A DNA stretch of 64,000 nucleotides from Candidatus Thiodiazotropha endoloripes (GCF_001708965.1 NZ_LVJW01000003.1:1674001-1738000), one strand, 5' to 3'. Positions 1 through 9,993 are shown, counted from the stretch's first letter. Numbers and translations are program-made. The notes: generated from the sequence alone by a model not told the origin.

Positions 1-257
1 AGGATACCGTACTCCGGTGCATCTTCATCAGAAGGTTCCCAGAAAGGTGAGAGGAAGAACTCCCTGAAGGTGAAATCCTCAAACAGAAACCCAAGTCCCT
101 CCATGGTGATGAAGACAAAGATACCGATAATGAAGATGATGGCGGAGATGCCGGCAAAGAAGACAATAAGCTGAACAAACTTATCAATGTACCAATCTAG
201 GTCCCGACGGTCGAAGTCCTCGGTTTTGGTTACCTTCATAGGAATGGCTTCGGGCAT
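1..257 (-). CDS. pstC: Phosphate ABC transporter permease PstC, N-terminal part (cut by window edge)
   Basis: Inner-membrane permease subunit of the high-affinity phosphate importer. Only the first 85 or so residues are inside the window; the rest lies beyond base 1. The readable part begins MPEAIPMKVTKTEDF and then has one clear hydrophobic segment (LIVFFAGISAIIFIIGIFVF), which fits the first transmembrane helix of PstC, followed by FREFFLSPFW, typical of this family. The start ATG at 257-255 lies one base after the TGA of the phoU-like gene (TGAAATG), with a GGAGGG ribosome site just inside the phoU end, so the two are translationally linked. Identification rests on the short N-terminus plus pstS/phoU context. 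Confidence 0.75.
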   Translation of the reverse strand, partial: MPEAIPMKVTKTEDFDRRDLDWYIDKFVQLIVFFAGISAIIFIIGIFVFITMEGLGFLFEDFTFREFFLSPFWEPSDEDAPEYGI

Positions 258-258
258 T

Positions 259-1332
259 TCAGGCACCCTCCCCACGAAGCAGTTCCATCAGGTCCTTAAT
301 CAGTACGGCAAGCTGGTGGTAGAGATGATCAAAGTCATGACTGTCCTCATCATGGGGGATTTCGCCAAGCTCCCACTCCAGTGCAGAGGTATGGAACGGC
401 AGTTTCGGCAGATAGGATTCAATATTGCCTTGCAGGCTGATGATTACATGTTGATCTGAGATCTCTTTTTCAGTCATCTGCTCGAGGCTGTTGATGCCCG
501 CCTGACTATAGTCGATACCCTTGCTTTGCAGAAATGTGGCAAGATTACTGTTGATCTCTGCGGCTGCAACACTTCCCGCGCTGCTGTATCTGCCCACATC
601 GGGGTGGTTACGACGGGCAATTGCTTCGGCCAGTTGGGAGTGACTGCTGTTGTCCTCATCGACAAACAGGATGTTGAAGATTTTAGGTTTCTTCTGCTCA
701 CCGGTGACGGCAAATATCGTATCCTCACAGAGGTTTTTTGATTGATCGGCGATACGCTTGAGCTGGGTGAAGACGACAAAGATCGCCAGCACTTCAGCCA
801 CCCGCTGACGATCGTCATTGGCCATCATCTCGGTATAGACGACGTCAAGATTGTGTTCCAGTTCATCCGCCATGACCATGGTGCTTTTTGCCAGTTCCGC
901 ATTCAGTTCGGTGAATGCCTTGATCGACTGTTTCAGCATCAGCATGGTTTCACCCGCAACCCGGTCCAATTCTCTGCTGAGATTGCCACTGGGCGGTTCT
1001 GAGAGCTGCGCGGATTCACGGGCTATGGTGACTGCATAATCACCAATACGTTCCAGCTCGATATTGGCGCGGATCACCGATGAGAGCAGACGTAGATGGC
1101 CACCGCTGGGGATATGAATAGCAAAAAAACGGTGACAGATCCGATCGATTTCCCGCATACAGCGATTGATCGGGTTGTCATTCAATACCGTGGTAAAGGC
1201 GAGTTTTCGATTACCGGTCTGTAAGGCGTAAACCGAGTTCTTAACAGCCTCCTGAACCTGTGCCCCCATTTTGGCGACTCGGTCGTGTAGATCTTTGAGG
1301 TCTCGTTCTAATCGTTCTTCAAGATGGGACAT
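259..1332 (-). CDS. phoU: PhoU domain protein fused to a degenerate low-molecular-weight phosphatase domain
   Basis: 357 residues, well above the roughly 220-240 of ordinary PhoU. Residues 1-210 are helical PhoU repeats (IGDYAVTIARES and LKRIADQSKNLCE motifs), the negative regulator linking the Pst transporter to PhoR/PhoB. Residues about 219-345 resemble a low-molecular-weight tyrosine phosphatase/arsenate reductase fold: FNILFVDEDNSSHSQLAEAI aligns with the P-loop V-C-x-G-N-x-C-R-S. The nucleophile Cys is Asp225 and the P-loop Arg is His231, so the domain is probably catalytically dead and may bind phosphate or a partner. It lies between pstS and pstC, an uncommon place for phoU. The PhoU call is sure; the role of the second domain is inference. 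Confidence 0.88.
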   Translation of the reverse strand: MSHLEERLERDLKDLHDRVAKMGAQVQEAVKNSVYALQTGNRKLAFTTVLNDNPINRCMREIDRICHRFFAIHIPSGGHLRLLSSVIRANIELERIGDYAVTIARESAQLSEPPSGNLSRELDRVAGETMLMLKQSIKAFTELNAELAKSTMVMADELEHNLDVVYTEMMANDDRQRVAEVLAIFVVFTQLKRIADQSKNLCEDTIFAVTGEQKKPKIFNILFVDEDNSSHSQLAEAIARRNHPDVGRYSSAGSVAAAEINSNLATFLQSKGIDYSQAGINSLEQMTEKEISDQHVIISLQGNIESYLPKLPFHTSALEWELGEIPHDEDSHDFDHLYHQLAVLIKDLMELLRGEGA

Positions 1333-1384
1333 TGATTAATGCTCCGTGGGTAGACCGTTTATTATCTTGGCTATGCCGTACACA

Positions 1385-1434
1385 CCGGATTGGTTGGTCT
1401 GACATTCTGGAAATCAGACCACCAACCAATCCGG
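1385..1434 (-). promoter_or_regulatory. Long hairpin between pstS and phoU
   Basis: Arms at 1385-1402 and 1414-1434 pair over 18 bp with a 3-base bulge and an 11-base loop. There is no T-run after it on the minus strand, so it is not a simple intrinsic terminator. Its place directly after pstS suggests an mRNA-stabilising or attenuating stem that keeps the binding protein more abundant than the downstream subunits. Confidence 0.6.
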
Positions 1435-1459
1435 GATTATGTTGAGTCGGGTCTGAGTA

Positions 1460-2344
1460 TCAGTTGCAACTCACATCTCTGGTCGGGGCGTAGCCTTTTT
1501 TCTTCAGGATGCACTGGCCCACATCACTCTTTACCCAGTCCATATACTCTTTGATTTTGCCTGCAGGCTCACCATTGGTGTACATCAGCAGGGGACGGGC
1601 AATTGGGTAGCTGCGATCGCTGGCGGTTGAAACGCTGGGATTGACACAGGTTTCACCTGCCTGCTTGGCGATACAGGCCATTTTGATATGATCAGTCGCA
1701 TAGGCCAGACCGCTGTAGCCGATAGCGCATGGGGTTTTCTCTACCAGGTCGACTACATCTTTAGAGCCGTGCATGTCGAGGGTTCCCTGACGGAATTTGC
1801 CTTTTTTGCCGAGCACCGCCTTTTTAAAATAGGCGTAGGTACCGGAGTTGTTCTGCCGACTGACGACCACAATTTTATCACTCTTACAGCCCGGTACACT
1901 CAGGCCGAGATCAGACCACTTGGTGGCTTTACCGCCACGGGCAAATACTGCTTTCAGTTGATCGTAATTGAATTCAGTTGCTGGATTGTTGCTGTGAATG
2001 AAGACAGCAAGGGCATCGTAGCCGACCACGTGCTCGATGGGGCTCTGACCTTTTTTCTCAGCCAGTTTGATCTCTTTCGATTTCATCTTTCGGCTGGCGT
2101 TGGCGATATCGACAGTACCATTGATCATCGCGGCAATACCGGTGCCTGACCCACCACCGGATACGGCAATCGCCACTTTGGAATCGATTTTTCCATACTC
2201 CTCGGCCCACGCCTGGGCAACATTCACGAGCGTATCTGAACCTTTGTTCTGAACAACAGTACGATCAGCGGCATTAACTGTTTGTGCAGAGAACAATAAG
2301 AGAGCGGCTGCCATTGGTAGGGCAGTGGATCTTAGAATCTTCAT
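1460..2344 (-). CDS. pstS: Phosphate ABC transporter periplasmic substrate-binding protein PstS
   Basis: 294 residues with a Sec signal peptide (MKILRSTALPMAAALLLF, cleavage near VNAAD). The mature part has the PBP-like phosphate-binding features: an early NKGSDTLVNVAQ phosphate loop, SGGGSGTGIAAMINGTVDIANASR, and SRQNNSGTYAYFKKAVL. It captures phosphate in the periplasm for PstCAB. First gene of the unit, preceded by a GAGGGGAAAC ribosome site and, about 140 bp upstream, an array of PhoB boxes. Paired cysteines near the end (VGQCILKKKGY and DVSCN) may form a disulfide. Confidence 0.95.
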   Translation of the reverse strand: MKILRSTALPMAAALLLFSAQTVNAADRTVVQNKGSDTLVNVAQAWAEEYGKIDSKVAIAVSGGGSGTGIAAMINGTVDIANASRKMKSKEIKLAEKKGQSPIEHVVGYDALAVFIHSNNPATEFNYDQLKAVFARGGKATKWSDLGLSVPGCKSDKIVVVSRQNNSGTYAYFKKAVLGKKGKFRQGTLDMHGSKDVVDLVEKTPCAIGYSGLAYATDHIKMACIAKQAGETCVNPSVSTASDRSYPIARPLLMYTNGEPAGKIKEYMDWVKSDVGQCILKKKGYAPTRDVSCN

Positions 2345-2478
2345 GTTTCCCCTCAGACGGTTTGTTTGTAGAATTACGAGCTTTTTCAGAAAGCTTCTTT
2401 GTCTTTCACTGTAACGGTTGCCTGTCAGGACAGGACCCTCTTTGAGTTCCCTATTGGAGAAGGTGCGACTGCGCTAAC

Positions 2479-2533
2479 AAATATTACAGTAAGATTACAA
2501 TAATATTCCAGAAATATTACAGCTATATGACAG
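2479..2533 (-). promoter_or_regulatory. Tandem PhoB box array upstream of pstS
   Basis: Reading the minus strand from 2533 down, five 11-bp units run without gaps: CTGTCATATAG, CTGTAATATTT, CTGGAATATTA, TTGTAATCTTA, CTGTAATATTT. PhoB half-sites are CTGTCAT plus four A/T-rich bases, an 11-bp period, so this is at least two full Pho boxes plus a further unit. It lies 135-190 bp before the pstS start. The rest of the 2345-2837 gap is A+T rich with no gene seen. Confidence 0.82.
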
Positions 2534-2837
2534 TTAGGAAATAAAAGACTGGTCAGAATATCTATTGATTTATTAGATTTATTATAAAGAAGTGACTGTA
2601 TCTAATTGTAATTAATGAATATATTCATTATTCAATAAAATAATTACTTATGGTTTCACTCTGTTTTGTTATATTTTTCATCACTTGAAATGGCAGATTT
2701 GGAAAGTTAAAACTGTGGCAGGTTTGAACTGTATTACGAAGCTGTAAACAAGCCCTGCTTAAGATTAGCTGACGGGTAGAAGTCGCTGGAAATTCATACT
2801 GAAAAACAGAGTGCCGCACTGGGCTTGGTTGGTCGTT

Positions 2838-3341
2838 ATGAGTATCAGAAAAGCATTGGAAAAATGGAATGGCAAATCTGTAGATGAGATCAGCAGATTA
2901 TATGACCTCTATGGAACTGATAATGATTTTGCCAGGATCATTATCCCACTGTTCAGACAACCGGATTGTGAATCCGGGGCGACCTGGATGATGAAGCGAT
3001 ACCTGGAAGATCATAAGCATATCGACGATGCATCCCAGGATGAGGTTTTTAAAACGCTTAAAAGTTTGAATCACTGACAATCGAAGTTACACCTGCTTCA
3101 ATGCCTGAGCTATTTCAAAATATCAAATGCAAACAAGAGAAGACTGGAGTTGTTTTTAAGAGAGTGTTTAACAAGCAGCAATAAATTTGTCAGGGCCTGG
3201 GCCTATAACGGCTTTTATGAATTGGCGATTCAGCATCCTCAATACATGGAAGAGACAAAATCCTTTTTTGAAATGGCCATGCGGGATGAGGCGCCATCAG
3301 TAAAGGCCAGAATCAGAGATGTCATGAAACAAGAGTTTTAG
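2838..3341 (+). pseudogene. Helical-repeat (HEAT-like) protein interrupted by one in-frame TGA
   Basis: One continuous frame of 168 codons is open from ATG 2838 to the stop at 3339-3341 except for a single TGA at 3075-3077. The first half (MSIRKALEKWNGKSVDEI to KTLKSLNH) and the second (QSKLHLLQCLSYF to RIRDVMKQEF) read as one protein with paired amphipathic helices, such as FVRAWAYNGFYELA and VKARIRDVMKQEF, typical of HEAT-like repeats. A GTG at 2811 is an alternative start. The second half has no convincing ribosome site of its own. The simplest reading is a recent nonsense mutation; programmed readthrough or a sequencing error cannot be excluded. No function is assigned. The 3342-3597 gap after it holds nothing I can support. 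Confidence 0.65.
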
Positions 3342-3597
3342 AGTCGGTTAAATTCTGATTATCTGAGTCTGCAACTCCTGACATACGAGATGGAGCATAT
3401 CTTTCTGCTGGGTGAATGATTGCCGCATGGTGAAACTCCAAAGGCGAAATCGTGTATTGGCGCATACGAAGGTATGGAATTGACCTGGTTGGCTTGGTGT
3501 ATTGGACAGAAAATACAGCACTGGCAATGCGGCATTCCAACCAATTCTGTTTTTCCAGCTTCCATGGAGCCTCCTTGCTCCACTTCACGTTATAAAA

Positions 3598-4227
3598 TTA
3601 TGCTCCGAGAGCGACAGGTTCATAACCGGCCTGTAGTGCACCGATTTCATGTAAATAGGATAGTAGGTGGTTAACAGCCTCTGCTACACTGATCTGATCG
3701 GCCTGAATGTGAACCTCAGGTTTTTCAGGTGCTTCGTAAGGACTGTCGATCCCGGTAAACTGTTTTATTTCACCACGTTGGGCTTTCGCATATAATCCTT
3801 TGGGGTCACGTGTCTGGCAAACTTCAAGATTGGCGTCCACATAAACTTCAATGAACTGACCCTCTGGAAGAATCTTCCTGACCAACCGGCGGTCATCCCT
3901 GAAGGGAGAAATGAATGCAGCGAGGGTGATCAGTCCGGCATCTGCCATCAGTTTTGCCACTTCACCTACCCGGCGAATGTTCTCCTGGCGGTCCTGATCA
4001 CTGAAGCCCAGGTCGTTGCACAGGCCATGGCGTACATTGTCCCCATCAAGCAGATAGGTGTGGTAGCCCTGGCCGGTCAGGATCTGTTCCAGGGCGCCGG
4101 CGATGGTCGATTTACCGGATGCACTCAATCCGGTGAACCAGATAACCAGAGGTCGCTGGGTTTTCTGATCAGATCGGGTTTGCTGGTCCACAGGGTGTGA
4201 GTGCCAGACGATATTACTGTTGCTCAT
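3598..4227 (-). CDS. cysC: Adenylylsulfate (APS) kinase CysC
   Basis: 209 residues, the usual length. It phosphorylates APS at the 3' hydroxyl to give PAPS, the substrate of the CysH encoded next. The Walker A loop is GLSASGKST (residues about 33-41), followed by [11 protein letters not shown] and the family-typical [20 protein letters not shown] and [10 protein letters not shown]. Its start has an AGAACAG-type leader about 10 bases upstream. It sits 178 bp downstream of cysH and in the same direction, so it may share the transcript. No sulfate adenylyltransferase gene is present in the window. Confidence 0.95.
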   Translation of the reverse strand: MSNSNIVWHSHPVDQQTRSDQKTQRPLVIWFTGLSASGKSTIAGALEQILTGQGYHTYLLDGDNVRHGLCNDLGFSDQDRQENIRRVGEVAKLMADAGLITLAAFISPFRDDRRLVRKILPEGQFIEVYVDANLEVCQTRDPKGLYAKAQRGEIKQFTGIDSPYEAPEKPEVHIQADQISVAEAVNHLLSYLHEIGALQAGYEPVALGA

Positions 4228-4405
4228 TGACTGTTCTCCATAGGTTGATATTCATAAACCTTGAATCACTGATTAATCCTTCAATGCAGACAATACTGGT
4301 TTGTTGCAATTGAACCGGCATACGCCGAAATCATGTGGAACTGATCAGAGATTCGTTGCTTGTTAAATAGTCAGATGGTGGTGGTGATTTAATCGCTTAA
4401 GCGGA

Positions 4406-5128
4406 TTATTCGTGAATGCCACACTCCCGCTTCAATCCGAAAAACCGGGTCTCTTCCTCCTGCATGCCCAGTTTCATCGGCTGGCTGGTATGTGTATCAC
4501 CGACGGAGGCGTATCCCTGTTCCCATAAAGGGTGGTATGGCAGGTCATATTTCCGCAGATAGCGATGCACGTCTCGGTTATGCCAATCGATGATCGGATG
4601 GACTTTGAAACGGCCATCCTGAATCCGTACCACCGGCAGGGAGGATCTGGTGGTTGATTGTTGGCGGCGTAATCCGGCAAACCAACAGCCGACATCAAGA
4701 TGGTTCAATGCACGTTGCAACGGTTCGACTTTGTTGATCCGGTTGTAGTGCTCGATACCAGAAAGACCCTTTTCCCAAAGACGACCATAACGCCGCTCCT
4801 GCCAGGCCGGTGAATGAAGCGGGCGGTAGATTTGCAGGTTTAACTTCAACTGCTCTGTCAGTTGATCGATGAAGCTGTAGGTCTCAGGAAAGAGATAACC
4901 GGTATCCACCAGAACCACAGAAATATCCGCTTGAATCTCTGTGACCATATGCAGCATCAGCGCCGACTGTATACCGAAACTTGAGGTCAGCACATGACTG
5001 CCCGGCAGATAGTTCAAGGCCCATTCCAGACGATCCTCAGCAGTTCGCTTTTCGAGTTGATGATTGAGGTGTTGCAGATATTTTTCATCAACCATCTCCG
5101 GCGCGGTAATCGAGTCAAGGTGTGCCAT
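4406..5128 (-). CDS. cysH: Phosphoadenylyl-sulfate (PAPS) reductase CysH
   Basis: 240 residues. It reduces PAPS to sulfite using thioredoxin or glutaredoxin. [14 protein letters not shown] is the PP-loop region, [13 protein letters not shown] follows, and the protein ends in ECGIHE, the catalytic-cysteine tail of the family. There is no Cys-Cys pair or CxxC ([12 protein letters not shown] holds a single Cys), so it lacks the [4Fe-4S] cluster of APS reductases and should use PAPS, in agreement with cysC. Its start overlaps the end of cysI by 14 bases. Confidence 0.94.
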   Translation of the reverse strand: MAHLDSITAPEMVDEKYLQHLNHQLEKRTAEDRLEWALNYLPGSHVLTSSFGIQSALMLHMVTEIQADISVVLVDTGYLFPETYSFIDQLTEQLKLNLQIYRPLHSPAWQERRYGRLWEKGLSGIEHYNRINKVEPLQRALNHLDVGCWFAGLRRQQSTTRSSLPVVRIQDGRFKVHPIIDWHNRDVHRYLRKYDLPYHPLWEQGYASVGDTHTSQPMKLGMQEEETRFFGLKRECGIHE

Positions 5129-6803
5129 GGTAGTCCTCAGCAGGATTGATTACCGGCTTGATCAGGCCGTAGCGGATGGTGAAGTCACCGAAACCTTCAT
5201 TGGCCAAACGCTTTTCAGAATACAGCTTGAACAGACGATCCAGTGTTTTCAGCAGTTCATGCTCATTGAGGTTTTTTCGATAGAGACGATTCAGCCTCAA
5301 TCCGGTACCGTCCCCACCCAATTGCAGATTGTAACGGCCAGGACCTTTACCGATCAGACCTATCTCAGCCACATAGGGGCGAGCGCAGCCATTGGGGCAG
5401 CCGGTCATACGCATCACAATAGCGCTTTTTTCGATATCATAGTTATTGGTGATCTTCTCAATCCGGTTCATCAACTCTGGAAAATAGCGCTCTCCCTCAG
5501 CCATAGCCTGGGGGCAGGTTGGAAGCGCGACACAGGCGATGCTGGCAAGCCGGGTTGGACTTTGACGATCACTCAACAGGCCGTGCTGAAGTGCCAGTTG
5601 TTGAATACGATCTTTTTGTGTTTCAGGTACTCTGGCAACGATCAGGTTCTGGCTCGGGGTGATGCGGAAGTCACCCTGGTGGATGCCGGCAATCTCCCGT
5701 AAGCCGCTCATCAGGGTTGCTCCGGGGGTGTCGGCAATGCGTCCATTCTCAATGTAGAGGGTCAAATGCCATTCGCCGCTACTATCTTCGAGCCAACCAT
5801 AGCGATCGCCCTGACTGGTAAAATTAACCGGTTTCGCTGTTTCAAAATGGATACCGGCACGCTTCTCCACTTCCGCTTTAAAGGCGGTCACTCCCATGCG
5901 CTCAATGGTGTATTTGAGTCGTGCATGACGACGGCTGATACGATCACCGAAGTCACGCTGCACGGCCACTACGGCTTCCGCTACCGCCAGGGTATGTTCA
6001 GGTGAGACAAATCCCAGTTCATCAGCCAGACGGGGAAAGGTGGTGTTGTCGTCATGGGTGGCTCCCATACCGCCACCCGCCAGGACATTAAAACCGAGCA
6101 GACGATCAGCCTGCGCAATAGCGACAAACCCAAGATCATTGGTATAGACATCCACGTCGTTATGTGGCGGTATCGCAATGGCGGTCTTGAATTTGCGGGG
6201 CAGGTAGGTTTCACCATAGAGCGGTTCGGTTTCACCACCGGCCACAGCCTCGCCATCAAGCCAGATTTCATGATAGGCCCTGGTTTTCGGTAGCAGATGC
6301 TCACTGATCCGTTTTGCCCACTGGTGAACCTGCTGATGCAAAGAGGAGTCATGGGGATTGGGATTGCAGAGCACATTGCGATTCACGTCGCCGCAACCAC
6401 CGATGGAGTCGATCATTACCTGATTGATCCGTTTGATCAGTGGTTTCAGGTTGGCTTTCAGAATGCCGTGGTACTGAAAAGTCTGGCGGGTGGTGAGGCG
6501 GATGGTGCCGTTACCCAGGTCCCGCCCGACAGTGTCGATGGTCAGCCACTGCTGTGGTGTGCAGACGCCACCGGGAAGGCGTGCCCTTAACATGAAGCTG
6601 TAGTAGGGTTCGAGAAACTGTTGCTGTCTCGACAGCCGCAGATCCCGGTTGTCCTGCTCATAAAAGCCATGAAATTTACTGATTTGTGCATCATCCGCTA
6701 ACAGGGCACCGGTTGCCTGATCCGCCATGCTCTCCATCAAAGTACCACGCAAGTAGCGGCTGTTCGCCTTGATCAATTCATTGGGATTGAGCTTGATATC
6801 CAT
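5115..6803 (-). CDS. cysI: Sulfite reductase (NADPH) hemoprotein subunit CysI
   Basis: 562 residues, usual length. It reduces sulfite to sulfide at a siroheme-[4Fe-4S] centre. The cluster cysteines are visible as [10 protein letters not shown] and [20 protein letters not shown] near residues 425-490; [14 protein letters not shown] is the conserved N-terminal siroheme-contact segment. It overlaps cysJ by one base (TGATG) and cysH by 14 bases, so cysJ-cysI-cysH is one tightly coupled unit, the enteric order. Confidence 0.96.
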   Translation of the reverse strand: MDIKLNPNELIKANSRYLRGTLMESMADQATGALLADDAQISKFHGFYEQDNRDLRLSRQQQFLEPYYSFMLRARLPGGVCTPQQWLTIDTVGRDLGNGTIRLTTRQTFQYHGILKANLKPLIKRINQVMIDSIGGCGDVNRNVLCNPNPHDSSLHQQVHQWAKRISEHLLPKTRAYHEIWLDGEAVAGGETEPLYGETYLPRKFKTAIAIPPHNDVDVYTNDLGFVAIAQADRLLGFNVLAGGGMGATHDDNTTFPRLADELGFVSPEHTLAVAEAVVAVQRDFGDRISRRHARLKYTIERMGVTAFKAEVEKRAGIHFETAKPVNFTSQGDRYGWLEDSSGEWHLTLYIENGRIADTPGATLMSGLREIAGIHQGDFRITPSQNLIVARVPETQKDRIQQLALQHGLLSDRQSPTRLASIACVALPTCPQAMAEGERYFPELMNRIEKITNNYDIEKSAIVMRMTGCPNGCARPYVAEIGLIGKGPGRYNLQLGGDGTGLRLNRLYRKNLNEHELLKTLDRLFKLYSEKRLANEGFGDFTIRYGLIKPVINPAEDYHGTP

Positions 6804-8584
6804 CAGTAGACGTCTCTCTGGTAGCGTCCCTGGATGCGCAGGGATTGAATGTAATCTGCAGCCGACGCTTCATCATGTCCGCCATGGGTTTGGGCAACAG
6901 CGAGCAGGGACTGGTAGACCCCACGCTCCATCTCAACGCCACCACAGACATAGAGATGGGCGCCCTCCTGCAGCCAGTGGTAGAGTTCGGCTCCCTCTTC
7001 ATAGAGTCGTGCCTGGACATAGGTGCGTTCCTGGTTGTCCCGTGAGAAGGCCAGGCTGATACGTTCCAGCAGGCCCGATTTACGATAGTGGAGCCAGTCG
7101 GTCTGGTAGAGAAAATCCCGGTGGAAGTGGCGGTTACCAAATACCAGCCAATTATGACCATGAGTACCAAGGCTCTCCTGCTGCTGCAGAAATGCCCGAT
7201 AGGGGGCGATACCGGTACCTGAACCGACCATGATCATAGGCGTATCAGGTGAAGCGGGTAGTCTGAAACTTGGATTCTCAACAACATAAACTCCGAGCCG
7301 GTTTGTCTCTTCGATCCGACGGGTCAGATCCCCTGAAGCACCACCCAGGTGGTTGCGTCCATGACTCTGGTACTGCAGTGTGGAAACTGTCAGATGTATC
7401 TCATCTTCAAAGGCGCGTTGACTGGAGGCAATGGAGTAGAGTCTGGAGTGCTGATGGTGCAGGAGTTCTACCAGACTTTGCTCATCAACTTCTGCCGGGA
7501 AGCCAGCTACCAGGTCGATCAACTGGCGATCGCTGACAAAATTCCGTAGCTGTTCAATATTCTCACTCAGGTTACGCAGGTGAGGGTCATCAGTCAGAGA
7601 TGACCAGGCTCTGACCACGCCGGGATGGAGCTGGGTCAGTTCAAGTCGTTCGACCAGTGCCCGATTCAAAGTCATCTCATCACTGCCCAGTGTCACCTTT
7701 GCCTCTGCGGACAGGGCGGTGATCGAGAGCAGTTCGTCGATCATTGCCTGGTCATTGCGAAAGTAGAGACCCAAGGTGTCACCAGGTTGAAACTTGATCA
7801 GTTGCGGATCGATCTCAAGACTCAGGTGGTGGACCTCGGACAGGGCGTCTTCCGTGGTGATTCGGCGACGCTCAATCAACTCGGCCTGGTAAGGATTATT
7901 GCGGTCATATCGGACATTGGCAGACCGTTGCAGTGGAATCACCAGTGCCTGATCGTCCGGTTGATGCTGTTTCACGGTAGCATGGATCTGTTGCTGCCAG
8001 CTTTCGGCTTCTGGTTCAAAGTCCACATCTGCATCAACTCTGTCGAGCAGACGCTTTGCGCCATGTTCATCGAGCAGGCGTTCGAGTGTTTTACCGGCCT
8101 GGCAGTATTGATCGTAACTGGAGTCACCCAGGCCAAATATGGCGTATTGCAGATCTGACAAGGAGGAAGTTTTTTTACTCTGCAGATAGCTGAACAGTCC
8201 ATACGCACTCTCGGGCGGTTCGCCTTCACCCTGGGTGCTAATCACGACGATGAGTAGTTTCTCTTTGGCAAGATCACGGGGACGGTAGTTTTCGGCTGAG
8301 ACCAATCGAGGTGCATAGCCGGATGTCTGAAATCGATCCGCAAGCTGTTCTGCCACACTCTGTGCATTACCACTCTGAGTGGCATACAACAATGTCAGCG
8401 CTGGTAACTCATTGGCAGCCTGTTTGAGTTTCGGCTGATAGGTAGCCAGAGCTGCCAGATATCCACTGGCCCAAACCAGTTGTTCACTGTTGAGTCCTTC
8501 AATCGACTGTTGCAGACGGATGAGCTGAAAATCATCCAGTGGATGTGCGGGAAAATGCTCTCTGCTTTTAACTGCGACTTCCAT
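6803..8584 (-). CDS. cysJ: Sulfite reductase (NADPH) flavoprotein subunit CysJ
   Basis: 593 residues. It passes electrons from NADPH through FAD and FMN to CysI. The N-terminal flavodoxin domain (LLYATQSGNAQSVAEQLA, residues about 66-83) is followed by the FAD domain (RLYSIASS) and the NADPH domain (MVGSGTGIAPYRAFLQQ, LYVCGG), ending IQGRYQRDVY as the family does. First gene of the cysJIH unit, divergent from cysB, which probably activates it in response to acetylserine. Confidence 0.96.
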   Translation of the reverse strand: MEVAVKSREHFPAHPLDDFQLIRLQQSIEGLNSEQLVWASGYLAALATYQPKLKQAANELPALTLLYATQSGNAQSVAEQLADRFQTSGYAPRLVSAENYRPRDLAKEKLLIVVISTQGEGEPPESAYGLFSYLQSKKTSSLSDLQYAIFGLGDSSYDQYCQAGKTLERLLDEHGAKRLLDRVDADVDFEPEAESWQQQIHATVKQHQPDDQALVIPLQRSANVRYDRNNPYQAELIERRRITTEDALSEVHHLSLEIDPQLIKFQPGDTLGLYFRNDQAMIDELLSITALSAEAKVTLGSDEMTLNRALVERLELTQLHPGVVRAWSSLTDDPHLRNLSENIEQLRNFVSDRQLIDLVAGFPAEVDEQSLVELLHHQHSRLYSIASSQRAFEDEIHLTVSTLQYQSHGRNHLGGASGDLTRRIEETNRLGVYVVENPSFRLPASPDTPMIMVGSGTGIAPYRAFLQQQESLGTHGHNWLVFGNRHFHRDFLYQTDWLHYRKSGLLERISLAFSRDNQERTYVQARLYEEGAELYHWLQEGAHLYVCGGVEMERGVYQSLLAVAQTHGGHDEASAADYIQSLRIQGRYQRDVY

Positions 8585-9001
8585 TGGGACGTCTCCAATA
8601 TCTGATATTCGGGTGTATTGGGAGAGAATATTGGAAGAGATGTATTATCTTTGAAAGTAATAAATATTGATAAATAATCAAAATATCAGATATAAGGCCG
8701 GACTCCTGTCTACCTCAGTGCCATACCGATGAAATGACATCAAGCGGTAATCAGCTTGTGCCATCGGTCCCGATCAATGGGCGCAGACTATTAACACGAT
8801 TACCGTAAAATGATCTGTAATTTGGTGTTGTTGTCAAGGTGGATAACAATTTATTCATCGCACCAGCCAATCCATTGACTCTGGTGGCTGGAGTAATTCC
8901 GAAAGCCATGGTTGGTGGATGGGGAAACCGGATGGCAATATTGTGCAGCCGGTATTATCATGTAATAAAATATATTTCGATATATAATCATTATTTAAGA
9001 T
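8585..9001. promoter_or_regulatory. Divergent cysJ/cysB promoter region
   Basis: 417 bases between two divergent genes. It is A+T rich at both ends (8631-8700 and 8965-9000) and should carry the cysJIH and cysB promoters and CysB sites. CysB sites have a loose consensus and I cannot mark them with confidence. No gene seen. Confidence 0.5.
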
Positions 9002-9925
9002 ATGGAACTGAGACAATTAACTTCGCTGGTTGCCCTCGAAGAGTCGGGGTTTAACGTCACTCTGGCGGCCAAACACCTGTTCCTGGTGCAGTCGGCGGTC
9101 TCTCAACATCTCGCACAGCTGGAGCAGGAGTTGGGTACCCAGCTGTTCATGCGCAAAGGCAAACGCTTGATTGGGCTCACTGCAGCAGGCGAGGAGGTTC
9201 TCAATTATGCTCGCCAGGCGCTAGCCATTCGTGAAAATATTCTGGATGTCGGACGGGAGCATGTGGAAGAGGGTAGTGGTTTGTTGCGCATCGGTACCAC
9301 CCATACTCAGGCCTGTTATGTACTTCCAGCTGTCATCCGTGCATTTCGTAAGCAATTCCCGCAGGTCAATCTGCAGATCAATCAGGGGACACCACAACAG
9401 CTGGTTGAGCTGGTAGTCACTGACCGGGTCGACTTTTCAATCTGTACAGAAGAGCTGGGGGAAAACTCCACCCTCACAGCGATTCCCTGTTATCGCTGGA
9501 ATCGGAGTCTGATCGCCTTGAAGGGTCATCCGGTGTTGTCTGAAAGGCCCCTCTCCCTGGAACGTATCTGTAACTACCCTCTGATTACCTATACATTCGG
9601 TTTTACCGGCGCCAATCATATGCAGACCACCTTTGCCCGGGCAGGACTGCAACCCAACGTAGTGCTGACTGCGGCCGATACCGATGTGATCAAGACATAC
9701 GTTCGTGAGGGTATGGGCATTGGGCTGATCGCCAGCATGGCATATTTGCCGGAACTCGATCCTGATCTGGAGACAAGAGATTTGAGCCATATGCTGCCTT
9801 GGGAGACAACCTGGGTTGCCTATCACAAAGATAAATATCTGCGTCGCTATCAGAAACGATTCATCGATCTGTTGGAGCAGATGATTCTAGATAATGGAGC
9901 GGCAAAACTCGAAGAAGAAAACTGA
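9002..9925 (+). CDS. cysB: LysR-type regulator CysB
   Basis: 307 residues. Winged helix-turn-helix at residues 1-60 (VQSAVSQHLAQLEQELG), then a periplasmic-binding-like effector domain. GTTHTQACYVLP and AADTDVIKTYVREGMGIGLI are diagnostic of the CysB/Cbl branch, which senses acetylserine, sulfate or APS. Divergent from cysJIH, which it most likely controls. CysB rather than Cbl is favoured by its place at the assimilatory operon. Confidence 0.92.
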   Translation: MELRQLTSLVALEESGFNVTLAAKHLFLVQSAVSQHLAQLEQELGTQLFMRKGKRLIGLTAAGEEVLNYARQALAIRENILDVGREHVEEGSGLLRIGTTHTQACYVLPAVIRAFRKQFPQVNLQINQGTPQQLVELVVTDRVDFSICTEELGENSTLTAIPCYRWNRSLIALKGHPVLSERPLSLERICNYPLITYTFGFTGANHMQTTFARAGLQPNVVLTAADTDVIKTYVREGMGIGLIASMAYLPELDPDLETRDLSHMLPWETTWVAYHKDKYLRRYQKRFIDLLEQMILDNGAAKLEEEN

Positions 9926-9993
9926 AATTGTTTGGTGGAAGAAATGCTGAAAGCATCCGCTGTTGATGTGTATCTGAAGTTTGCTGGTGCGGC

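Noticed and set aside
3075-3077. In-frame TGA as a selenocysteine codon
   Set aside because: No SECIS-like stem right after it, no Cys-homologue motif, and the family is a helical repeat, not a redox enzyme. A nonsense mutation is simpler.
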